A stretch of DNA of 12,614 nt from Bin5 sp034428395 (GTDB lineage: Bacteria; Chloroflexota; Anaerolineae; Caldilineales; Caldilineaceae): assembly GCA_034428395.1 (NCBI GenBank), contig DAOUHX010000299.1, positions 1 through 12,614 of the forward strand, in the 5' to 3' direction. Within the stretch, counting starts at the first letter, position 1; every line of letters starts with the position of its first letter. The notes below the pieces were generated by a model, which was given only the letters and a program-made list of their open reading frames with translations, made no database searches and was not told the origin of the DNA. This document shows, piece by piece, positions 1 to 6,972 of the stretch. The translations under genes were made by a program, and so were the position numbers.

Positions 1-504
1 GTTGCGGGCAGGTCCACTGTCGGCGCGCGCCGTAACGAGCATCCAGTACTCGCCGGCTGCATCATTCCAGAAGATGAAGGGGTCGCGCCAGTCGTCCAGC
101 TCGTACCCCAGGGCTGTGGGCGGGTTGAACCTGAAGTCGGGATCCTTGCGCCAGGTGCGCAGATCAGTACTCGTGGCCCGCATGACGACCTGCGCGGGCT
201 TGCCGGTGCCGGCGAAAGCTGCATTGATGCCGGTAAAGTAGAGGTGGAAAATTCCGTCTTTTTCGATGACGGACCCTGTGCCGACGCTGATATCCTGCTC
301 GTCAGGCGCTCCGTGCGAGACAGCCTCGCCCCAATCTTCGAAATTGACAAAGTCGCGCGTCACGAGATGAAACCAGGGCTTTCCCGGCCCATAGCCATCA
401 TCATCCCGGAAATCCTTGATGTAGAAGAGGTGGTAGTCGCCATCCCAGAAGTAGGGGATGAAATCGCCTGCTACGCCATCGTCGGGTCGGTAAAGAATAG
501 ACAT
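1..504 (-). CDS. GH32/GH43-like beta-propeller glycosidase, 3' end outside window
   Basis: The first 168 codons of a gene that runs off the left edge. The start ATG at 504-502 follows a purine-rich GGATAGGGGG at 520-511. No signal peptide is visible, so a cytoplasmic enzyme is likely. The visible part resembles the N-terminal blades of the five-bladed propeller shared by GH32, GH43 and GH68: GDFIPYFWDGDYHLFYI near residues 13-29 (D14 is a candidate for the first-blade acidic residue), then VGTGSVIEKDGIFHLYFTG, then WRDPFIFW with the conserved RDP triad at R140-D141-P142, typical of GH32-like enzymes. The classic WMNDPNG box of invertases is absent, so the sugar specificity cannot be named. 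It lies 144 bp downstream of the PhyH-like gene on the same strand and is probably the last visible member of the sugar-transport operon. An acid hydrolase acting on imported oligosaccharides is inferred. The fold assignment is fairly secure; the exact GH family is not. Confidence 0.75.
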   Translation of the reverse strand, partial: MSILYRPDDGVAGDFIPYFWDGDYHLFYIKDFRDDDGYGPGKPWFHLVTRDFVNFEDWGEAVSHGAPDEQDISVGTGSVIEKDGIFHLYFTGINAAFAGTGKPAQVVMRATSTDLRTWRKDPDFRFNPPTALGYELDDWRDPFIFWNDAAGEYWMLVTARADSGPARN

Positions 505-598
505 GGTTTTCCCCCTATCCCCGCCTACTGCTTCAGGCTTATCCTGCCACGACCGATTTGCAACTTTACTTTGTTTTTCAGATGGAATGTAGCATAGG

Positions 599-624
599 AA
601 ACCGATTTACTCAACTGTCGGTTT
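599..624 (-). terminator. Weak hairpin after the PhyH-like gene
   Basis: Seven-base perfect arms, AAACCGA at 599-605 and TCGGTTT at 618-624, enclose a 12-nt loop, 25 nt beyond the PhyH-like stop codon. The stem is AT-rich, and on the minus strand it is followed by CC rather than a run of T. If it acts at all, it is a weak attenuator or processing site before the glycosidase gene. The rest of the 144-bp gap shows no convincing promoter. Confidence 0.25.
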
Positions 625-648
625 TACGCGGTGGGCAGGGGGCCGGTC

Positions 649-1533
649 TCAGTACGGAACTTGCCCCGCCCGATCGGCGATTTCTTCGTCAGACTGTGTC
701 AAACCATCTGGCTCATCTTGTTGTCGATCTATCCGCCCGTCAGTCGGTGGTCTGCGCGGGACAATCGGCTGGACGATTTTGCGCTGCGCCGGCGTCAGGC
801 GGGCCAGCAGACCGTTGGACGGAACGTAGCCCCAGCGGTGGGCGAAAACCGAGGCGAGATAGCGAAAGACCACCATGCGCCTCTGGCCCGGGTTGGTACG
901 CTCGGCCGAACCGTGGCAGAGAAAGTCCTGGAACAGCAGCGCATCCCCCGTCCTCATGTGGACTTCGATCGCCCCTTCGAGGCGGGTGGCCGGCCCGGCG
1001 TCCGAGAAGCCGCCCTTGTCATGCGGATGTCGAATGTCCGACTTGTGGCTGCTGGGGATCAGCACTGTCGGCCCGTCGCCCGGCCCCACGTCCGTCAGCG
1101 CTACGAGCAGCGAAAGCTCGCTGCAGCACCACTCCTTGCGATCGCGGCCGCCCGGCTTGCACGAGTCGATCACGTGGCCGCCGGAGTGTACGCCGATGAA
1201 CCCGCCCGGCCCGCGGATGTTGATAAACGACTCGTTGATGTAGGGTCCGTACGCTTTGCCGATGTAGTGACGCACCTGGTCGATCCAGGCCGGATGGTCG
1301 ATCAGGCATTCGAAGATCTCGCCGCCTTCGATGATATTCTGCAGGTTCATGCCGTCGATGCCGCTGTAAGTATGTACGTCTATATTCCCGTGCCACTGGT
1401 CCACTTCGAGCGGGGGCAGCGCATCGATCCAATCGTTGATCGCCTCAACATGGTCGGGGTCGAGCGCCTGTTCGATCAGCGTGTAGCCGAGCAGGTCGAA
1501 GAAGTATTCTTCCATTGGTGTCGGAGTGGACAT
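649..1533 (-). CDS. Phytanoyl-CoA dioxygenase (PhyH)-like Fe(II)/2-oxoglutarate enzyme
   Basis: A 294-residue protein of the PhyH branch of the Fe(II)/2-oxoglutarate oxygenases (double-stranded beta-helix). The ATG at 1533 is preferred over an upstream one at 1590, because AAGGGACGGGAAG lies just before it and the longer start would overlap the permease gene. The distal iron ligand region is clear: LCHGSAERTNPGQRR with H207 and, 11 residues on, R218, the usual 2-oxoglutarate-binding arginine. The proximal motif, about 90 residues earlier, reads GVHSGGH: H116-S117-G118 instead of His-x-Asp. This spacing matches human PHYH (H175/D177, H264, R275), so G118 sits where the Asp ligand should be. 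D123 lies nearby but not in register. It is 28 bp downstream of a MalG-type permease gene, so it is co-transcribed with a sugar importer. The substrate is unknown. It may hydroxylate, halogenate or be inactive. It has no signal peptide, and the C-terminal 30 residues are charged and probably disordered. Confidence 0.85.
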   Translation of the reverse strand: MSTPTPMEEYFFDLLGYTLIEQALDPDHVEAINDWIDALPPLEVDQWHGNIDVHTYSGIDGMNLQNIIEGGEIFECLIDHPAWIDQVRHYIGKAYGPYINESFINIRGPGGFIGVHSGGHVIDSCKPGGRDRKEWCCSELSLLVALTDVGPGDGPTVLIPSSHKSDIRHPHDKGGFSDAGPATRLEGAIEVHMRTGDALLFQDFLCHGSAERTNPGQRRMVVFRYLASVFAHRWGYVPSNGLLARLTPAQRKIVQPIVPRRPPTDGRIDRQQDEPDGLTQSDEEIADRAGQVPY

Positions 1534-1561
1534 CTTCCCGTCCCTTTCGCGTCGGCAAGCC

Positions 1562-2488
1562 TTACCCTTTGATGCCCGAGATGACCACACCCTGGATGAA
1601 ATGGCGCTGGGCGAAGAAAAAGACGATCAGCGGCGGGAGTGTGACCACCGTCGACACCGCCATGATATGGTTCCACTGGTGTTTGTAGCCGTGTATGATG
1701 CCCGACCGCCGCCACTGTTCCACGGCGATCGCCAGCGTCTGCTTGTCGGGCGTGTTGAGGTAGATCAGAGGGGCCAGAAAGTCGTTCCATTCCCCCATGA
1801 GCGTGAAGATTGAGACCGCGCCGAGCGCGGGCAGCGACATTGGCAGGATGATGTACCACCAGACGCGAATGAAGCCGCAGCCGTCGATGCGGGCGGCGTC
1901 ATCATACTCGCGCGGAATCGTCATGAAGAACTGCCGCAGTAGGAAGATAAAGAAAGCCCCGCCCCCGAACCAGGCCGGCACGATCAGAGGTTTGAGCGTG
2001 TTCAGCCAACCCAGGTCGCGGAAGATTAGATATTGTGGGATGAGGATGACATGGTACGGGATCATCAACGTGGTCAGGACGAGAACGAAGAGGACATTGC
2101 GGCCGGGGAAGCGCAGCCTCGCGAAGCCGTATGCCGCCAGGCTGGCGGTAAGCAGGCGGCCCATCAGTACGCCGACGACGATGGTCACCGTATTAAGCCC
2201 GGTTACGATGAAGGGAAACTGTACGAGCGCGTCAGGATAGTTGATCCACTCAATCGAGCGCGGGATGAAGTTGGGCGGGTACTCGAAGACCTGGCCCTCC
2301 GGTTTGAGCGAACTGCTGACCAGCCAGATCAGGGGCGCAGTGTAGACCAGCGCCAGGGCTGTGATCGGAACATAGATCACGAGCAGGCGGAAGCTCAGCC
2401 GGCGGAGATGCTTCGCCTGCAGCCATCTCCCTAGGTGGAGTCTTTCGCCCAGCTGGAGCTTCGCTTCTTCGAAGGTCGGCGCGCCCAT
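1562..2488 (-). CDS. CUT1 sugar ABC transporter permease, MalG type (copy 1)
   Basis: A 308-residue inner-membrane subunit of a carbohydrate ABC importer (binding-protein-dependent transport family, MalG/UgpE/LacG branch). Its cytoplasmic EAA loop, which docks on the ATPase, runs from about E194 to P216 and reads EYDDAARIDGCGF followed by the IILP end. About six hydrophobic segments are visible, the first around residues 33-57 and the last ending just before the C-terminal VVISGIKG, a conserved MalG-type tail. The start at 2488 has GGGGTGA six to seven bases upstream. It is a close paralogue of the permease at 3039-3965: the same length, about 24 differences over the last 265 residues, but much less similar over the first 40. 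It sits 30 bp after the pentapeptide lipoprotein gene and 28 bp before the PhyH-like gene. It may pair with the single MalF of the operon as an alternative partner. Confidence 0.95.
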   Translation of the reverse strand: MGAPTFEEAKLQLGERLHLGRWLQAKHLRRLSFRLLVIYVPITALALVYTAPLIWLVSSSLKPEGQVFEYPPNFIPRSIEWINYPDALVQFPFIVTGLNTVTIVVGVLMGRLLTASLAAYGFARLRFPGRNVLFVLVLTTLMIPYHVILIPQYLIFRDLGWLNTLKPLIVPAWFGGGAFFIFLLRQFFMTIPREYDDAARIDGCGFIRVWWYIILPMSLPALGAVSIFTLMGEWNDFLAPLIYLNTPDKQTLAIAVEQWRRSGIIHGYKHQWNHIMAVSTVVTLPPLIVFFFAQRHFIQGVVISGIKG

Positions 2489-2518
2489 TGCTTGTCACCC
2501 CGAAACGAACGCCAAAGG

Positions 2519-2989
2519 TTATTCGGTGGACTTTACGGCTCCGTATGCTTCCGGGTCGTATTTGTCCGGCCAGATCGTGTCATCGTCGTACTTGGTCCCG
2601 GACAAGGTGGCGCCGACAAGAAGCGCTCGCTCCATGTTCGCCCCGCGCAGGTCGGCGTTGTCCAGATTGGCGCGGAAGAAGGTGGTGGCGACCAGGGTGG
2701 TCTGGCTGAGGTCGGCCCCCTCCAGGTCGGCGCCGTAAAGATATGCACCGCTGAGGTCGGCGCCGCTGAGGTTGGCCCCGCTCAGGTCGGCCCTGTCCAG
2801 TTTGGCGTCGACAAAGTCTCGTTCACCGTCGTTGTACCTGTCGACCAGGTCGCGCCCTCCTGCTTCTTCCTCTGTGGACTCGGTCGGCTCAGGCGCGGGC
2901 GCGGACTCGTCGTCCCCGCCGCAGCCGCCGAGGCACAGCCCCATGAACAGCGCGATTAAAATCCACAACGTCAGGCGTCCGCTAGTCAT
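2519..2989 (-). CDS. Pentapeptide-repeat lipoprotein
   Basis: A 156-residue predicted lipoprotein. The ATG at 2989 is chosen because GGAGG lies six bases upstream and because it gives a clean signal peptide: a short R5-containing start, a hydrophobic core at residues 6-22 and the lipobox LGGC with the lipidated cysteine at C23. An acidic Pro/Thr/Glu-rich linker (24-45) follows, then about 14 tandem pentapeptides (62-131) of the A(D/N)LxG type, which form a right-handed quadrilateral beta-helix. The segment at 132-152 (TKYDDDTIWPDKYDP and GAV) is the capping stretch often seen after pentapeptide repeats. The lipid anchor and linker would display the helix outside the cytoplasmic membrane. It lies between two nearly identical permease genes and is surely co-transcribed with them. 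A role beside the transporter, as a scaffold or in protein interaction, is only a guess; pentapeptide proteins have no single function. Confidence 0.9.
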   Translation of the reverse strand: MTSGRLTLWILIALFMGLCLGGCGGDDESAPAPEPTESTEEEAGGRDLVDRYNDGERDFVDAKLDRADLSGANLSGADLSGAYLYGADLEGADLSQTTLVATTFFRANLDNADLRGANMERALLVGATLSGTKYDDDTIWPDKYDPEAYGAVKSTE

Positions 2990-3038
2990 TGTTGCCTCCG
3001 TCATAAAAATCAGGACAGCGGGCAGTTGCTCATGGCCG

Positions 3039-3965
3039 TCACCCCTTGATGCCCGAGATGACCACCCCTTGAATGAAGTGGCGCTGCGCGAAAAAGAAGA
3101 CAAGCAGTGGAGGAACTGTGACGACCGTTGCGACCGCCATGATGTGATTCCACTGGTGGTTGTAGCCGGTGTGAACCGATGATCGCCGCCACTGTTCGAC
3201 CGCGATCGCCAGCGTCTGCTTTTCAGGCGTGTTGAGGTAGATCAGCGGCGCCAGGAAGTCGTTCCATTCGCCCATGAAGGTGAAGATGGAGACGGCGCCC
3301 AGCGCGGGCAGCGACATGGGCAGTATGATGTGCCACCAGACCTGGATGAAGCCGCAGCCGTCGATGCGTGCGGCGTCGTCGTACTCGCGCGGAATCGTCA
3401 TAAAAAACTGACGCAGCAGGAAGATGAAGAAGGCGCCGCCGCCGAACCAAGCCGGTACGATCAACGGCTTCAGCGTGTTCAGCCAACCGAGGTCGCGGAA
3501 GATGAGGTATTGCGGGATGAGGATGACATGATAGGGGATCATCAGCGTCGTCAGCACCAGGATAAACAGCGCATCCCGCCCCGGGAAGCGCAGCCTTGCG
3601 AACCCGTAGGCGGCCAGGCTTGCCGTCAGCAGGCGGCCCACCATCACACCCACTACTATCGTCAACGTGTTGAGCCCGGTTACGATAAAGGGAAACTGGA
3701 CGAGCGCATCGGGATAGTTGACCCACTCAAAGGCGCGCGGGATGAAGTTGGGCGGGTATTCGAAGACCTGCGACTCCGGTTTGACCGAACTGCCGACCAG
3801 CCAGATCAAGGGCGCGGTGTAGACCAGCGCCAGTGCCGCCATCGGCAGATAGACCACAAGCACGCGGACACCCAGCCGCCGCCAGCGCGTCGTTGCGAGG
3901 AGACGCTGTCCGAACAGGCGCACATTCGCCGGCGCCCCCATTCCCTCGATCATCGGCGCGCGCAT
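3039..3965 (-). CDS. CUT1 sugar ABC transporter permease, MalG type (copy 2)
   Basis: A 308-residue MalG-branch permease. The start at 3965 has GAGGAG nine bases upstream, lying inside the end of the malF-type gene, whose stop is only three bases away, so translational coupling is likely. Internal ATGs at 3953 and 3941 lack a usable ribosome site. The EAA docking loop again begins at E194 (EYDDAARIDGCGF, ending in IILP), and the C-terminus is the same VVISGIKG tail. This is the MalG partner directly adjacent to MalF, so it is the likely default partner in the importer. The DNA differs from copy 1 (1562-2488) at many third codon positions while the protein stays about 91% identical over residues 44-308. 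That points to an established duplication kept by purifying selection rather than an assembly error. The pentapeptide gene follows after 49 bp. Confidence 0.95.
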   Translation of the reverse strand: MRAPMIEGMGAPANVRLFGQRLLATTRWRRLGVRVLVVYLPMAALALVYTAPLIWLVGSSVKPESQVFEYPPNFIPRAFEWVNYPDALVQFPFIVTGLNTLTIVVGVMVGRLLTASLAAYGFARLRFPGRDALFILVLTTLMIPYHVILIPQYLIFRDLGWLNTLKPLIVPAWFGGGAFFIFLLRQFFMTIPREYDDAARIDGCGFIQVWWHIILPMSLPALGAVSIFTFMGEWNDFLAPLIYLNTPEKQTLAIAVEQWRRSSVHTGYNHQWNHIMAVATVVTVPPLLVFFFAQRHFIQGVVISGIKG

Positions 3966-3968
3966 CGT

Positions 3969-4895
3969 TTACGGCTCCTCGCTCTCGTAGTAGACAACGC
4001 GACGCGCAACCCGAAAACTCAGCAGAGTGAATACCAGGATGATGACGACCAGCACCCAGGCCAGCGCCGAAGCGTAGCCCATATTGAAATATTTCCAGCC
4101 GTTGCGATAAAGATAGAGGACATAGAATAGCGAAGCGTTCGCCGGCCCGCCCTGGGTGACCAGGAAGGGGCCGGTAAAGAGCTGAAACGAGGCAATAAGA
4201 CCGATAAGAAATTGGAAGAAAATTACCGGCGTGGTCATCGGCAGAGTCACGTGCCAGAAGCGGCGCCAGGCGGTGGCGCCGTCAACTTTGGCCGCGTCGT
4301 ACAGCGAGGTGGGCACGCCCTGCAGTGCGGCCAGGTACAGCACCATGCCGCCGCCCGCGGCCCACAGTTCCATGATCATGAATGTCGGCAGCACCCATTC
4401 GCGCGACGCGAACCACTGCGGCCCTTCAACTCCGACCTGCCGCAGCAGCCCGTTGACCAGCCCTATGTCGGGATTGAAAATCCAGGCGAAGAGGTAGGAG
4501 ACGGCAAGCACCGGTACGATCGCCGGCACATAGAAGGCGGTGCGCCAAAAGGAGAGTCCGCCGACCTTCTGGTTGAGCATGAGCGCGAGCAGGTAGCCAA
4601 CGACCACGGCGAGAGGCACGGCGCCGGCCGCGTATATTGTCGTGACACGAAGCGACTGCCAGAAGAGCCTGTCCTCAGACATTTCCTGGTAGTTTTTCAG
4701 CCCGATCAGCTTGGGCGGTTTGAGGATGTCGTATTCGCTGAACGAAAGGTAGAACGAGAACAGGATAGGGCCGCCGACAAATATCAAAAAGCCCAGGATC
4801 CAAGGAAGGATGGTGAAGTAACCAGCGAACACTTCTTGACGCCGCAGTTTGGATTGCCACCAGGGTCGATTTGACGGTACGACACCAGCGCTCAT
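3969..4895 (-). CDS. CUT1 sugar ABC transporter permease, MalF type
   Basis: A 308-residue MalF/UgpA/LacF-branch permease. A cytoplasmic start (residues 1-20) leads to a first membrane helix near 24-50 (GYFTILPWILGFLIFVGGPI), followed by the typical FSFYLSFSEYDIL periplasmic stretch, where 'SF--YD' is characteristic of this branch. The EAA loop runs over about residues 197-220: LYDAAKVDGATAWRRFWHV and then TLP, with the conserved D205-G206. TQGGPANAS near residue 260 is another MalF-type hallmark. The ATG at 4895 follows AGGGGGAG by six bases. It is the first permease gene of the operon, separated from the binding-protein gene by a 402-bp gap with a hairpin. The next gene starts three bases after its stop. 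It is the only MalF-type subunit in the window, against three MalG-type ones. No ATPase gene accompanies it, so it probably relies on a shared MsmK/UgpC-like ATPase encoded elsewhere. Confidence 0.95.
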   Translation of the reverse strand: MSAGVVPSNRPWWQSKLRRQEVFAGYFTILPWILGFLIFVGGPILFSFYLSFSEYDILKPPKLIGLKNYQEMSEDRLFWQSLRVTTIYAAGAVPLAVVVGYLLALMLNQKVGGLSFWRTAFYVPAIVPVLAVSYLFAWIFNPDIGLVNGLLRQVGVEGPQWFASREWVLPTFMIMELWAAGGGMVLYLAALQGVPTSLYDAAKVDGATAWRRFWHVTLPMTTPVIFFQFLIGLIASFQLFTGPFLVTQGGPANASLFYVLYLYRNGWKYFNMGYASALAWVLVVIILVFTLLSFRVARRVVYYESEEP

Positions 4896-5135
4896 CGAAC
4901 ACTCCCCCTCGTTTCAATGCCGGCGACCGCCAGTCGGCTTGTATCCGCTTCCCTTGTGAACGCAGACCGGCGCGATCGGAAATGCGACACACGCGGAATC
5001 AACTGTCTTGCGCGCGGATGCGGTTCCGCCAGCGCGTACAGCGGCACATTGGCACGGTACGACGGCAGCGGCAACCCCCCTGAAGGCCTTCGCAGGCCGC
5101 TGAACGCACAACTGGATGTGATGTGAACGGCATGC

Positions 5136-5178
5136 CATGGAGACGCCGCCGCACTTACGCCGGAACAGCGTCTCCATG
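5136..5178 (-). promoter_or_regulatory. Perfect 11-bp inverted repeat between binding-protein and malF-type genes
   Basis: CATGGAGACGC at 5136-5146 and GCGTCTCCATG at 5168-5178 are perfect reverse complements around a 21-nt GC-rich loop. No T-run follows on the minus strand, so it is not a standard terminator. In sugar-importer operons, a stable stem after the binding-protein gene often protects its message from decay and lowers permease expression, as in the malE-malF spacer of E. coli. That role is inferred here. A DNA-binding site for a regulator is the alternative. Confidence 0.5.
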
Positions 5179-5260
5179 ACAATGCAATTGGGGTTGCCCG
5201 TGCGGCGCCGTGGTTTAACCCGACCGCGCCTGCGCGAACAGTCATCTTGATTCTACCGAC

Positions 5261-5279
5261 GCGGCCTGACAGTGGCCGC
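5261..5279 (-). terminator. Short GC hairpin just after the binding-protein gene
   Basis: GCGGCC at 5261-5266 and GGCCGC at 5274-5279 form a six-pair all-GC stem with a 7-nt loop, 18 nt past the binding-protein stop codon. There is no T-run downstream on the minus strand. It may be a 3'-end stabiliser or a weak partial terminator giving more binding protein than permease. Confidence 0.35.
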
Positions 5280-5297
5280 CCCGGTTCGGACGCAATC

Positions 5298-6686
5298 CTA
5301 GCTCCGGGCCTCGGCCAAATGGGCATCGAATTCGGCCTTGGCGTCGTCCATCGCCTCCTGCGTCGTCTTTTCACCAAGCAGGACTTCCTGCATCGCCTCG
5401 GCCATGCGATCTCGGAAGACGAACGGCTCGATGCCGTACCAGCCGCAGCGCCAGGCGAAGGGTGTGGTATTTTCCGGGATCGTTGACATGCCCTCAATGC
5501 GTGAGATGGCCATCAGGTCAACGTCCTTTGCCGGTCCTTCGGGCGCGGCCTCGATGTGGGCCACCGTCTCGTAGGGCGACTGTCCCGCCAGGTTGGTGTA
5601 CTGCTGCTGCATTTCCCAGTCGGTAGCCATCATGATCACCAGCTGAATCGCTTCTTCGAGGTGATCGCTGGAGGCGTTGGCCGCATTGTGATTGGCGCCG
5701 ATGCCGTGGCCTCTTCGCAGCGTCCACGGCAAGTGAATCACGTACTGCTCGAAGTCGAGCACGTTGTCGACAAAGGCGGAGGTGCCCAGTTTGGACATCG
5801 CCAGCTTGGAGCGATAGGTCCCGCCTTCGACTACCTCTTCCGAGGCCATGGTCGGCCCAACCTTGTCGGTTGTCGTCAAGCTGAGCAACCTGTCCATCAT
5901 CTCGACAAATTGCGGCTCGTGGATCAGCGTCTCGGTCTCCTGGTAGGTCCAGATTCCTTCATCGAACAGCTCGCCGCCGTTCTGGTGGATCCAGGAGTGC
6001 GGTCCCCACCACATCGAACTGTAGACCTGGCCCCAGCCGTACTGCTCGATGGTGCCGTCGTCCTTGCGCTTGGTTCCGGCTGTGATGAAGTTGTGGAAGT
6101 CGTCCCAGTCCCACGTGTCGAAATGGTCCGAGCCCCAGACCGGCAGGTCGATCCCCGTCTCGTCCGCCATCTCCTTGTTGATCCAGATCAGCTGCGCTTC
6201 CTGCAGGAAGATGGAAAGGGCGTAGACGGTGCCTTCGTAGGCCGTTTCCACCCACGGGTCGACTGCGAACTTTTCAATGTCGAGGTCGGCCAGGTTGATG
6301 GCCTCGTCGAGGGGGGCCCAAAGGCCGCTGGGGAAGAAGGTCCCGTTGAAGAAGGTGTCGGCCAGGAAGGCGTCGGGAGCGGTCCCGCCAACAAGCTGCG
6401 TCAGGAGCTTGTCGTGATAGCCGCCGAACGGGCTGGGCTGCTCCTGCACCTTGATCCCGGTCTTTTCGGTGAAGATCGGGATCATCTGAGTCACGTCTCC
6501 GAAGTAGTCACCCCACCAGTGCGAAAAGGCGAGCTCGATCTCCATCTCTTCAGGCATCTCTTCCGCCGCCGTCTCCTCTGCAGGACCCGTTGCGGTCGGA
6601 GCGCAAGCCGTGGCCAGTATTCCTGCCGCCAGACCTGCCGAACCACGCAGAAAATCTCGTCGATTCATGTCTCTCTTTTTCGCCAT
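5298..6686 (-). CDS. Sugar ABC transporter substrate-binding lipoprotein, Tat-exported
   Basis: A 462-residue extracellular solute-binding protein, family 1 (CUT1 class). The start at 6686 follows a strong AAAGGAGAAG. The N-terminus carries a twin-arginine signal, R9-R10-D11-F12-L13, a hydrophobic stretch (17-27) and a lipobox-like LATAC with the anchoring cysteine at C28, followed by an acidic Thr/Ala/Glu linker (about 29-48). Export folded by Tat and anchoring to the outer face of the membrane follow from this. The mature domain starts at about 50 (IELAFSHWWGDY) and shows family features such as FTEKTGIKVQ, GTAPDAFLADTFF, GLWAPLDEAI, and ALSIFLQEAQLIWINKEM, the usual 'inner hinge' segment. 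Many Trp and Tyr residues (for example 'WGQVYSSMWWGPHSW') suit stacking on sugar rings. The ligand cannot be named. It is the first gene of the transporter operon, with a divergent promoter region upstream. Confidence 0.95.
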   Translation of the reverse strand: MAKKRDMNRRDFLRGSAGLAAGILATACAPTATGPAEETAAEEMPEEMEIELAFSHWWGDYFGDVTQMIPIFTEKTGIKVQEQPSPFGGYHDKLLTQLVGGTAPDAFLADTFFNGTFFPSGLWAPLDEAINLADLDIEKFAVDPWVETAYEGTVYALSIFLQEAQLIWINKEMADETGIDLPVWGSDHFDTWDWDDFHNFITAGTKRKDDGTIEQYGWGQVYSSMWWGPHSWIHQNGGELFDEGIWTYQETETLIHEPQFVEMMDRLLSLTTTDKVGPTMASEEVVEGGTYRSKLAMSKLGTSAFVDNVLDFEQYVIHLPWTLRRGHGIGANHNAANASSDHLEEAIQLVIMMATDWEMQQQYTNLAGQSPYETVAHIEAAPEGPAKDVDLMAISRIEGMSTIPENTTPFAWRCGWYGIEPFVFRDRMAEAMQEVLLGEKTTQEAMDDAKAEFDAHLAEARS

Positions 6687-6933
6687 CGCTTTCTTCTCCT
6701 TTGTGAGATTGAGGAGCTTCTACCTCGCCAAAATTGGGCGGGCAGGATTACTGTTGAGTGATTTCTCTCAGATTATCCCCCTTTCGAGCCCGTGATCAGC
6801 GCAACAAAGGACAAAGAACCTGTGCCATCTTAGTCCGCGTCTCTCGAGCAAGCTAGTGAATTCGATTTCGAGGAGCGGCAGCGACTGCACGTTCACCGCA
6901 CGGCGATAGTTCAGCGACGGCAATGCCAGAGCC

Positions 6934-6962
6934 TTGAAACTTTCCGATCTGAAAATGATAAT
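6934..6962 (+). promoter_or_regulatory. Sigma70-type promoter for the propeller gene
   Basis: TTGAAA at 6934-6939 (5 of 6 to consensus), a 17-bp spacer, then GATAAT at 6957-6962 (5 of 6). Transcription would start near 6969 and run right into the gene at 7124. This is the best plus-strand promoter match I found in the region. Confidence 0.6.
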
Positions 6963-6972
6963 ATAGTCTATA
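6962..6972. promoter_or_regulatory. Palindrome TATAGTCTATA overlapping both -10 elements
   Basis: An 11-bp dyad (TATAG-T-CTATA) lies on the facing -10 elements of the two divergent promoters. It may simply reflect a shared symmetric -10 region, or it may be an operator half-site where one repressor would block both promoters. It is short, so chance is possible. Confidence 0.35.

Larger units (their letters stand above)
4896..5297. other. 402-bp non-coding gap between binding-protein and permease genes
   Basis: I see no credible gene here on either strand; the short open frames have no ribosome site or recognisable product. It holds two inverted repeats, listed separately at 5136-5178 and 5261-5279. 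No AT-rich -10 element with a matching -35 was found on the minus strand, so the permease genes probably depend on read-through from the promoter upstream of the binding-protein gene. The gap is unusually long for the inside of a CUT1 operon. Confidence 0.6.

Noticed and set aside
631..1572. A 313-codon plus-strand open frame opposite the PhyH-like gene
   Set aside because: It is a mirror frame of a gene with intact distal-His and 2OG-Arg motifs; composition is Arg/Val-rich and no family is recognisable.
1534..1590. Longer start for the PhyH-like protein at 1590
   Set aside because: It would overlap the end of the permease gene, and the added residues are just that gene read in another frame; the start at 1533 has its own ribosome site.
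2600..2810. Tandem DNA repeat of about 15 bp (AGGTCGGCGCC-like units)
   Set aside because: Fully explained as codons of the pentapeptide repeats in the lipoprotein gene; not a CRISPR array or independent satellite.
3330..4130. A 266-codon plus-strand open frame across two permease genes
   Set aside because: It runs over the junction of two well-supported permease genes; the Gln/Arg/His-rich product is typical of antisense frames.
5556..6761. A 401-codon plus-strand open frame opposite the binding-protein gene
   Set aside because: It is the antisense shadow of a clear Tat lipoprotein binding-protein gene; it lacks a ribosome site and has no recognisable domain.
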